Below are positions 57,688 through 64,000 of a stretch of 64,000 nucleotides of DNA, piece after piece. The notes below the pieces were generated by a model. That model made no database searches. It was not told where the DNA came from and was given only the letters and a program-made list of their open reading frames with translations. Both the position numbers and the translations under genes were made by a program. Positions within the stretch are counted from its first letter, which is position 1. Each line of letters opens with the position of its first letter. Source of the DNA: Consotaella salsifontis. GTDB lineage: Bacteria > Pseudomonadota > Alphaproteobacteria > Rhizobiales > Rhizobiaceae. The stretch covers positions 105,463 to 169,462 of the forward strand of contig NZ_FUXL01000010.1 of assembly GCF_900167365.1 (NCBI RefSeq), in the 5' to 3' direction.

Positions 57688-59246
57688 TCCGCTTGAATCC
57701 CGGCCGCGCCCTGTTCTTCACCGGCAGTCAGCGCCATGATCGCTTCCTGGCTGACTGGGGCGCCGACCGGATTGTTCAATTCGCCGACGATTCGTCCCTC
57801 GCGCATGACGAGGATGCGGTCGGAAATGCCGATGACTTCGGCGAGCTCGCTGGAAATGACGAGAATTCCCATGCCCTTGCGCGCGAGCTCGTCGATGAGA
57901 CGATAGATCTCCGACTTCGCCCCGACATCGACGCCGCGGGTGGGTTCGTCGAGGATCAGGACGCTCGGCTCAGTTTCAAGAAGACGCGCAAGAAGCGCCT
58001 TCTGCTGATTACCGCCGGACAGCTGGCCGATGCGCGTACCCTCGTCCGCCCCTCGAATGTCCAGCGCATGGATCGACTCGTCGGTCCGTTGCTTCGCACG
58101 GCCGCGATCCAGAAACCCCAACGCGCGCGCGTCGCGCGGCATAACGGACATGTTGACGTTGTCCGAGACGTTCATGTCGAGGAACAGGCCGAGATGCTTG
58201 CGATCCTCGGTCAGGTAGGCGATGCCGTTTTCAAGCGCGGAAGTCGGCCCGGCGATATCGACCACCTTGCCACAGACGGCGATGCTTCCGCTCGCCTTGC
58301 GATCGGCGCCATAGATCAGGCGGGCGATCTCCGTGCGGCCCGATCCGACAAGCCCCGCCAACGCGACCACTTCGCCTTTTCGGACATGGAAGGAGGTGGG
58401 CTGGATCAAGCGATTGTCGCCGAGGTCCTGAACGGCAAGCGCCACATCTTCACCCTGGCTGCGCGAGTGCTGCTTCTTGTAGAAGGTCGAGATGTCGCGA
58501 CCGACCATCATGGAGATCAGCCGGGCGGAGGAAATCTCGGCGCCCGTCAAGGTGCCCACGGATTGGCCATCGCGCAGAACGCTCACCTTGTCGGCCAGCC
58601 GGTAGATCTCCTCCATGCGGTGGCTGATGTAGATGATGGCGATGCCGCGCGTCTTGAGATCCTCGATGACGTCGAAGAGACGGAGGCTTTCCTTCTCGCT
58701 GAGCGATGTCGTCGGCTCGTCCATCACGATGATCCGCGCGTCGGCAAGAAGTGCCCGTGCGATCTCCACGAGCTGACGCTGACCCATGGACAAGCGGGAG
58801 ACGATGGACGATGGCAGGAAATCGGCGGCGAGGCGCTGGAGAATGAAGCGGCAGCGCGCCTCCTGGGCGGCTCGGTCGCTGAAGCCGCGCCGGCTCATCT
58901 CATGGCCGAGAAACATGTTCTCAGCGACCGTCAGATTGGGCGCGAGGGAGAGCTCCTGATAGATGACCGCGATGCCCAGGCGCAGCGCGTCCTCGGGCGA
59001 GCGTATGTCGGCCACCGCTGAATCGACGAGGATGGTTCCGCCGGGATCGGCGCGATAGGCGCCGGACAGGATCTTCATGAGCGTCGATTTGCCGGCGCCG
59101 TTTTCGCCCATCAGCGCGTGGACGCTTCCGGCATGAACGGCGAAGGAGACGCCCGAGAGAGCTCGCGCGGCGCCGAATGTCTTGCTGATGTCGCGCATCT
59201 CCAGAACGGGACTCGCATCATCAGGCAGACGAAGAGAACGCTCCAT
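57684..59246 (-). CDS. CUT2 sugar ABC transporter ATP-binding protein (RbsA/MglA family)
   Basis: A 520-residue tandem ATPase. The N-terminal half has a normal Walker A (GENGAGKSTLMK) and signature SMGQRQLVEIARAL. The C-terminal half has the degenerate nucleotide loop typical of RbsA (GLVGSGRTEIARLIYG) with an intact LSGGNQQKALLARLL. It powers monosaccharide uptake. It is separated from the binding-protein gene by 194 bases with a hairpin. Confidence 0.93.
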   Translation of the reverse strand: MERSLRLPDDASPVLEMRDISKTFGAARALSGVSFAVHAGSVHALMGENGAGKSTLMKILSGAYRADPGGTILVDSAVADIRSPEDALRLGIAVIYQELSLAPNLTVAENMFLGHEMSRRGFSDRAAQEARCRFILQRLAADFLPSSIVSRLSMGQRQLVEIARALLADARIIVMDEPTTSLSEKESLRLFDVIEDLKTRGIAIIYISHRMEEIYRLADKVSVLRDGQSVGTLTGAEISSARLISMMVGRDISTFYKKQHSRSQGEDVALAVQDLGDNRLIQPTSFHVRKGEVVALAGLVGSGRTEIARLIYGADRKASGSIAVCGKVVDIAGPTSALENGIAYLTEDRKHLGLFLDMNVSDNVNMSVMPRDARALGFLDRGRAKQRTDESIHALDIRGADEGTRIGQLSGGNQQKALLARLLETEPSVLILDEPTRGVDVGAKSEIYRLIDELARKGMGILVISSELAEVIGISDRILVMREGRIVGELNNPVGAPVSQEAIMALTAGEEQGAAGIQAE

Positions 59247-59387
59247 GAGGATATCCGAAAACTCTTTCGCCAGGCGTCGGCAGGTTGGGCTGCGGACACG
59301 GCTTCCCGTCCGCCCGGAAGTGATCCAGGACGCGAGGAAGCAGCAGGACGGCGAAGACCGGGGCCAACCTTCGCGGCTGGCCGGGAG

Positions 59388-59415
59388 GAAGGCGCGCCTT
59401 CGAGAGCGCGCCTTC
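59388..59415. promoter_or_regulatory. intercistronic hairpin between CUT2 binding protein and ATPase
   Basis: A perfect 10-bp inverted repeat, GAAGGCGCGC / GCGCGCCTTC, with an 8-base loop starts 25 bases after the binding-protein stop codon. A longer gap (194 bases) than elsewhere in the operon surrounds it. Confidence 0.6.
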
Positions 59416-59440
59416 GAGTTCTAGCTGAAATCGCCCGCGA

Positions 59441-60382
59441 TCAGCGCTGGGCGTCCCATCCGACATAGCTGTCGACATTGTCCTTCGTCACCAGCTTGGT
59501 GTCGAGGAGCTCGGTGTCCTTGGCGGGCTTCTCCCCCTTGAGGATGCCGAGCGTCAGCTCGGTCGCCCGGTAGGCCATCTTGTACGGGTCCTGAGAGGCG
59601 GAACCGACGATGCGCGTATTGCCCGATTTGAGCGCGGCAACGAGATCGGGCGAACCATCGACGCCGGTGATGATCATCTCGTCACGATTGAACTGCTTGG
59701 CCGCGAGATCGGCACCGATCGCCGTCGGATCGTTGGCGCCGAAGACACCGTCGATCTTGGGGAAGCGGGTGAGCAGCCCCTGCATCACGGCGAAGCCACC
59801 CTCGCGGCTCGCCTTGCCATCCTGGTTGTCGGAAAGGACATTGATGCCGGGAGCGTCGGCAAAGGCCTTCTTGCAGCCCGTGACGCGATCCTGAATCGAG
59901 GAGATCGGGGGGCCGTTGATGATGACGACATCGCCCTTGCCCTTGAGCTGATCGATCAGATACTGACAGGCGATCTGCCCGGCCTGGACATTGTTGGTCA
60001 TGACCGTGACGTCCGCCCCGGCCGCCGAAACATCCGCCGCGCCGACCGCGATCCCCGCAGCCTTCGCGCGCTGGACCGCGGGGGCGATGGCCACCTGATC
60101 GACAGCGTTCAGCATGATCATCTTCGCGCCCGCGGCGATGAAATTGTCGATCTGCGACGACTGCTTGGCGAGCTCGTAGTCCGCGCCGACCACCGTGATC
60201 TCGGCGCTCGGATTGGCCTTGAGAATGGCGTCCTTCATCCCCTGCACAAGCGGCACGAAGAATGGGTTGCCGAGCGTTCCGACGGTGATGCCGACGCGAT
60301 CGGGGCCATCGGCGAGCGCACCGCTCGAGAAGGAGGCCGCCGCCAGCGCTGCTGCCGCCAGCAGTTTCAGTTTATGCATCAT
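59441..60382 (-). CDS. CUT2 sugar ABC transporter substrate-binding protein (RbsB family)
   Basis: A 313-residue periplasmic receptor with a signal peptide cleaved near GALA/DGP. The mature protein starts VGITVGTLGNPFFVPLVQGMKDAI, typical of Peripla_BP_4. Later motifs include GANDPTAIGADLAAKQF and ITGVDGSPDLVAAL. ATG 60382 (or 60379) follows GGAGGAA. The C-terminal Trp-Asp-Ala is family-like. Binds a monosaccharide, polyol or AI-2-like ligand; which one is open. Confidence 0.92.
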   Translation of the reverse strand: MMHKLKLLAAAALAAASFSSGALADGPDRVGITVGTLGNPFFVPLVQGMKDAILKANPSAEITVVGADYELAKQSSQIDNFIAAGAKMIMLNAVDQVAIAPAVQRAKAAGIAVGAADVSAAGADVTVMTNNVQAGQIACQYLIDQLKGKGDVVIINGPPISSIQDRVTGCKKAFADAPGINVLSDNQDGKASREGGFAVMQGLLTRFPKIDGVFGANDPTAIGADLAAKQFNRDEMIITGVDGSPDLVAALKSGNTRIVGSASQDPYKMAYRATELTLGILKGEKPAKDTELLDTKLVTKDNVDSYVGWDAQR

Positions 60383-60794
60383 GTTCCTCCACTTCCGTTG
60401 GATGTCTCGCGCCCACGCCGGTTGCGAGACGAGCATTCGCCATGGCGAGGCGATCTGAACGATCAGCGCAATCCCGCCCTGTCGATCTGCGCCCGAAACG
60501 GGGACAGACCAACTCCCGATGACACGATGCCGTCGGACGAGCCGCGACTGGTCGGATCGATCGGACCTCCCGTCATTCTCCGCCGGATGCAACACGCGCA
60601 GCGTTGCGCGTCCAGCGCCTCGGCATGCCGTTATTGTCCGTACAAACATGACGATACGAGTGGATTCGGCGCATTGTCAAGGGCGTTGACGGAGACACAA
60701 CGAGAGCATAGAAGTTTTTTGTCCGTACAATACGGTCAATTTGGATGCTGCAGTCGCGGTATCTTCGAAGTGGTCCGCAATTTGGGAGCGAGCG
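60383..60794. promoter_or_regulatory. divergent control region with two GntR-type operator copies
   Basis: This 412-base region separates the leftward CUT2 transporter operon from the rightward aldolase-kinase operon. The motif TTGTCCGTACAA occurs at 60634-60645 and again at 60719-60730. A third copy with one difference (TTGTCCGTACAT, 63742-63753) lies just upstream of the GntR gene. The copies are near-palindromic around GTAC and are probably the binding sites of that regulator, one site serving each direction. Confidence 0.65.
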
Positions 60795-61589
60795 ATGGCG
60801 CACCGCCTTTCCACCAACTACCGCATGAACCGCATCTTCCGGCCGGACAGGGCGTGCCTGATCGTCCCCGTCGACCATGGCGTCGTTTGGGGGCGCGTGC
60901 CGGCGCTGGAGTCGCCGGTCGACGTGATGCATCGTTTCATGGGCGAAGACATCACCGGCTTCATGGTGACGACCGGCATCGTCCGCGCCACCGAAGCCGA
61001 CCTTGCGCGGCACCCTGCCCTGGTGCGCGTTCTGGCCATCGACGCATTCTGGCCGACCGGCAAGCCCGAGACCGGGACCGGAACGCTGGTTGCCCAGGTG
61101 GAAGACGCGGTCCGTCTTGGCGTCGATTGCGTCAAGCTGTTGCTGCCCTGGAACGTCTCGGACGCCGAGAAGGTCCTCTATTGCGAGCGCATCGGCCGGG
61201 TCATCTCCGAGGCTTCGCGTTGGGAAATGCCGGTGATGGTCGAGCCGGTCCTGCTCGCGGCTCCCCGCAGCGAAGAGGTGTTGGAAGCCGAACTCGAAGT
61301 TGCTCGCGTCGCCTATGATCTCGGCGCGGACATCATCAAGATCACCTTCCCGGGCGCGGAAGGCACCCGCAAGCTGGTGGCAGAGCTTGGCGTGCCGATC
61401 GTCGTGGCGGGTGGCGCCTTGTCGGGCGACTCGGATTCCACGATCAAGGATGCCGATGCGGCGATCTCCGCCGGAGCCCAGGGTCTCGTCGTGGGCCGCA
61501 AGGTCTGGCAGCGGCCGGAAGCCGAGGCCAAGCGCGTGATCGGCGAGCTGGCGCGCGTCAGCCGGGAAAAGTTCAAGCGCGCCTGGTGA
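60795..61589 (+). CDS. class I aldolase of the DeoC/LacD (LsrF/DhnA-like) family
   Basis: A 264-residue TIM-barrel aldolase. The N-terminus RMNRIFRPD and the VPVDHGVVWG motif match LsrF/DhnA enzymes. The Schiff-base Lys is in ADIIKITFPGA, followed by the phosphate-binding VPIVVAGGA and AISAGAQGLVVGRKVWQ. ATG 60795 follows GGGAGCGAG. It overlaps the FGGY kinase region, so the pair acts together: the kinase would phosphorylate the imported sugar and this enzyme cleave it. It could equally be an LsrF-type thiolase. Confidence 0.85.
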   Translation: MAHRLSTNYRMNRIFRPDRACLIVPVDHGVVWGRVPALESPVDVMHRFMGEDITGFMVTTGIVRATEADLARHPALVRVLAIDAFWPTGKPETGTGTLVAQVEDAVRLGVDCVKLLLPWNVSDAEKVLYCERIGRVISEASRWEMPVMVEPVLLAAPRSEEVLEAELEVARVAYDLGADIIKITFPGAEGTRKLVAELGVPIVVAGGALSGDSDSTIKDADAAISAGAQGLVVGRKVWQRPEAEAKRVIGELARVSREKFKRAW

Positions 61590-61597
61590 GGCAGAAG

Positions 61598-63013
61598 ATG
61601 GACGGCCTTTTCTGCGGCATCGACATCGGCTCGACGAACGTCAAGGTGGCGATCGTCGACGCTGGCGGCGCCACGCTCGCCGCCGAGGCGCGCCCGACGC
61701 CGCGGATCATGGCCGAGGGAGCGGTCGAAACAGACGCAGCCTATTTGACGTCGGTCCTCGAGGACATGATCGTGCGGGCCTGGCGGCGTCTTTCGACCCC
61801 CCGGCGCATCCTCGCCATCAGCGCCGCGGGCGTTGGCGAGGATGGGCTCATGGTCGATGGCGACATCATGCCGGTCGGCTATTCGATTCCCTGGTTCGAC
61901 CGCCGGGCCGAGGCGGAGGCAGCACTTCTAGCCGAACACCACTCGCTGGAAGGAAGGACGGGCATTGCCATTGATCCGACGAGGACGGCGGCAAAATGGC
62001 TGTGGTCGGCGCGCCACCGTCCGCAGGAGTTCGCGCGGGGGCGGTGGTGGATTTCGCTCACCGACTACCCCCTGGCCAAGTGGGCCCATCGGCCATTCTT
62101 CAGCGAGTCGCTGGCGGTGCGCAGCGGATGTTACGACATTTCCCGGCGCGCCTTCCTTCCCGAACTTCTGGAGGCCTCTCGCGCCCCCTCGCTTGCCGAC
62201 GTGGCGCTGGCGGGGAGCCGGATCGGAACCGTGGGCGGGCAGTGTTCACTCGTTCTGCGCGGCGCCGTCGCGCCCGGCGCGGCGCTCATTGCGGGCGGGC
62301 ATGACCACCCGGTGGCGGCGGCCCTGATCCGCGCCGGCGCTCCGGATGCGATCGTCGACTCGCTCGGAACCGCCGAGCTGCTTCACGCGGAAACGGGAAC
62401 GTGCGTGCAGCACCATCCCCCTCTCGTGCGTTCGACGGCCTTGCTCGCACCCGCTGGCGAAGCCTGCCTTTACGTCTTCGAACTGGCGTCCCAGCTTCGA
62501 GCGGTGCCGGGCCCTGCGCTGCGCGATCTTCTCGACCGTGGCTGGCCGGAGCACGCCTTCAGCGGCAGGGAGCAGGCCGCGGCGCTGATCGGCGGAGAGG
62601 CGAGACCCGAGGCATTGACCGGGGCGCTGCAGTCAGGCGAACCGGGCACGGTTTGGCAGCTTCTGGAAGCCGTGACCTTTGCCGCGCGACGGATCGTCGA
62701 GGAGATGAAGCGGGCAGGCATCCCTGCCGGCGCATTCTACACGACCGGAGGCTGGAGCCGGTCCGACGCATTTGTCCGCCTCAGAGCAAACGTTCTTGGC
62801 CAGACCATCCACCGGGTCAACGAGCCGGAGCTGGTGGCGCTGGGCGCGGCGTTTCTGGCAGCGCGGGGAAGCGGACACCCCATCGCCCGGACGCTCGACA
62901 CCGCGCTGTTCCCGCCGGACCGCGCCGCGGCCGAGATCCACGAGGCCCGCTATCGCGACGCCAAGGAGCCGATCAGCCGTCTTCTAGGGCTCTCGCATCC
63001 ACCGCGATCGTGA
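61598..63013 (+). CDS. FGGY-family carbohydrate kinase
   Basis: A 471-residue sugar kinase: N-terminal FGGY domain with phosphate loop GIDIGSTNVKVAIVD, a middle WFDRRAEAEAAL segment and a C-terminal domain with AGGHDHPVAAALIRAG, TTGGWSRSDAFVRLRANVLG and an adenosine-binding LGAAFLAARG end. I chose ATG 61598 after GGTGAGG; GTG 61586 would overlap the aldolase stop. The substrate is unknown; the FGGY family covers xylulose, glycerol, gluconate, ribulose and AI-2. Its 3' end overlaps the convergent GntR gene by 41 bases. Confidence 0.87.
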   Translation: MDGLFCGIDIGSTNVKVAIVDAGGATLAAEARPTPRIMAEGAVETDAAYLTSVLEDMIVRAWRRLSTPRRILAISAAGVGEDGLMVDGDIMPVGYSIPWFDRRAEAEAALLAEHHSLEGRTGIAIDPTRTAAKWLWSARHRPQEFARGRWWISLTDYPLAKWAHRPFFSESLAVRSGCYDISRRAFLPELLEASRAPSLADVALAGSRIGTVGGQCSLVLRGAVAPGAALIAGGHDHPVAAALIRAGAPDAIVDSLGTAELLHAETGTCVQHHPPLVRSTALLAPAGEACLYVFELASQLRAVPGPALRDLLDRGWPEHAFSGREQAAALIGGEARPEALTGALQSGEPGTVWQLLEAVTFAARRIVEEMKRAGIPAGAFYTTGGWSRSDAFVRLRANVLGQTIHRVNEPELVALGAAFLAARGSGHPIARTLDTALFPPDRAAAEIHEARYRDAKEPISRLLGLSHPPRS

Positions 63014-63725
63014 CGAGATCGCTGCGGACATAGGAGCGGTAGAAGTCGAACGGCACTCCGTTTTCATCCCGCGAGATGGAACGGATCAGAAGAACCGGCG
63101 AGCCGGGGGCAAGCCTCAGGCTCTCGGCGATCTCGTCCGGCACGGTCACCGCTTCCACCTCGCGCCGCGCCGAGGAGATCGAGTAGCCGAGCGCGCGCAG
63201 CGTCCGGTTGAGCGAGTCCTTTCCTTGCAGCACCGGCTTTCCGATCAGCGCTTCGCCCACGGCTGCGGGCATGTAGTTGATCGAACGCAGAACCGGAACA
63301 TCGTCCAGCGCGCGCACGCGTTCCAGCGAGAAGATCGTCGGTTGTCCCTCCAACTCCAGAAGATCGGCGACGGAAGGGGACGACTGTTCGAAGGCGGCAC
63401 GAATGACGCTGGTGGCCACCCGCTTGCCTCCCTGGTGGGCCTCGTAATCGAAAAAGCCGCTGGTGACCTGGAGCATCCAGCCGCGATCGATGCCCTTGGC
63501 GACGAAGGCGCCGCGGCGCGGCACCATCTTGATGATGCGCTGATCCTGCAGGCTGCGCAGCGTTTCGCGCACGGTCGATCGCGATAGGTCGAACTCCCGG
63601 CAAAGCTCGCTCTCCGACGGCAGACGATCGTCGGGGACGTAGCGCCCCTCATTGATCTGACGCAACAGAATGTCTGCGAGCTGCTGGTAATAGGGGGTCG
63701 CTGCTGTGCGATCGATACGGTCCAT
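62973..63725 (-). CDS. GntR-family regulator (HutC/FarR subfamily, UTRA domain)
   Basis: A 250-residue regulator: N-terminal GntR winged helix (about 10-75, PYYQQLADILLRQINEGRYVPDDRLPSESELCREFDLSRSTVRETL) and a UTRA effector domain (about 95-245, with YMPAAVGEALIGKP and SPVLLIRSISRDENGVPFDFYRSYVRSD). It is convergent with and overlaps the FGGY kinase. The operator-like TTGTCCGTACAT lies 17 bases upstream of its start codon, suggesting autoregulation. Confidence 0.9.
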   Translation of the reverse strand: MDRIDRTAATPYYQQLADILLRQINEGRYVPDDRLPSESELCREFDLSRSTVRETLRSLQDQRIIKMVPRRGAFVAKGIDRGWMLQVTSGFFDYEAHQGGKRVATSVIRAAFEQSSPSVADLLELEGQPTIFSLERVRALDDVPVLRSINYMPAAVGEALIGKPVLQGKDSLNRTLRALGYSISSARREVEAVTVPDEIAESLRLAPGSPVLLIRSISRDENGVPFDFYRSYVRSDLVTIAVDARALEDG

Positions 63726-63741
63726 GGGGCCCTGGGCTTAT

Positions 63742-63753
63742 TTGTCCGTACAT
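63742..63753. promoter_or_regulatory. third copy of the GntR-type operator motif
   Basis: TTGTCCGTACAT differs in one base from the two copies at 60634-60645 and 60719-60730. Its place just upstream of the GntR gene fits autoregulation. Confidence 0.6.
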
Positions 63754-63872
63754 AGATTACATCCATGCATTCCGCGCATCCAGCCCAGAGAATGGAAAGC
63801 CATTTCCCGCGATGCGCATGGCGCGTCTCGTAGGGCGACGACGCACTGAAATGGCCAGAGAGGGCCTAGCAG

Positions 63873-64000
63873 GGTTCGATCCACGCCCCGTACGAGGGGC
63901 GACGATGATCAAATGGTAGTGCTGGCGGTCGAGCGACGTTTCGATCCACGCCCCCGTACGAGGGGCGACATGCCGAGGGGCAGACGACCGAGCGGGCCGC
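63873..64000 (-). CRISPR. distal end of a type I-C-like CRISPR array, cut by the window edge
   Basis: Two copies of a repeat are visible. The complete one (63938-63969, 32 bases) begins GTTTCGATCCAC and ends CGTACGAGGGGCGAC. The one at 63873-63903 (31 bases) has one changed base and one deleted C, as expected of a degenerate terminal repeat. The spacer between is 34 bases (63904-63937); 31 bases of the next spacer run to the end. The complement ends GTGGATCGAAAC, close to the GTGGATTGAAAC end of type I-C repeats, and contains an internal GC-rich palindrome. Orientation puts the leader, and probably cas genes, beyond 64000. Confidence 0.8.

Noticed and set aside
57693..59021. Plus-strand frame of 442 codons opposite the RbsA-type ATPase
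   Set aside because: Antisense of a well-defined ATPase; no signal, motif or ribosome site.

Overview
This is a high-GC window from an alphaproteobacterium, most likely Hyphomicrobiales (Rhizobiales). The evidence is two HWE-family histidine kinases, an alphaproteobacterial-type curli locus with a CsgH homologue, and dense ABC/TRAP nutrient-uptake operons. No phage genes, insertion sequences, rRNA or tRNA were seen. Genus cannot be fixed from the sequence alone.

Layout. (1) 122-3083: a HlyIII-type membrane protein, a transglutaminase-like protein, then about 1.4 kb without a convincing gene. (2) 3084-13623, all on the minus strand: a large curli (functional amyloid) locus. In transcription order it has five secreted curlin-repeat proteins (534, 468, 570, 166 and 264 aa), CsgH, an Inh/SH3 protein, CsgF, CsgG and a LuxR-type, CsgD-like regulator. 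The CsgG lipoprotein signal is out of frame with the body of the gene. (3) 14444-20404: a signalling block with two single-domain response regulators, two HWE kinases (the larger one frameshifted) and a Crp/Fnr regulator. (4) 20683-22509: a divergent AraC regulator and SDR. (5) 22735-31843: a TRAP transporter with polyol dehydrogenase, PfkB kinase, class II aldolase, semialdehyde dehydrogenase and tartrate/D-malate dehydrogenase, under a divergent DeoR regulator. (6) 32018-38315: a Dpp-type peptide ABC operon ending in an M55 D-aminopeptidase. (7) 39258-48728: an amino-acid-type ABC transporter joined to D-carbamoylase, flavin reductase, a DapA-family lyase, an SDR, D-hydantoinase, hydantoin racemase and LysR, which is a complete hydantoinase route. 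(8) 48969-56499: an amino-sugar type locus (SIS isomerase, BadF kinase, CUT1 ABC transporter, ROK regulator). (9) 56704-63725: a ribose-type ABC transporter with LsrF/DhnA-like aldolase, FGGY kinase and GntR, with three copies of a 12-bp operator-like motif. (10) 63873-64000: the distal end of a type I-C-like CRISPR array running off the window.

How it fits together. The left third builds and controls an extracellular amyloid and senses the environment. The right two thirds are self-contained import-and-catabolise modules, each with its own regulator and often a visible operator candidate. All five solute-binding-protein genes are followed by a strong inverted repeat before the next transporter gene. 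Two single-base frame breaks (csgG and the GAF/PAS/HWE kinase) need read-level checking, because each could be a sequencing error or real decay.
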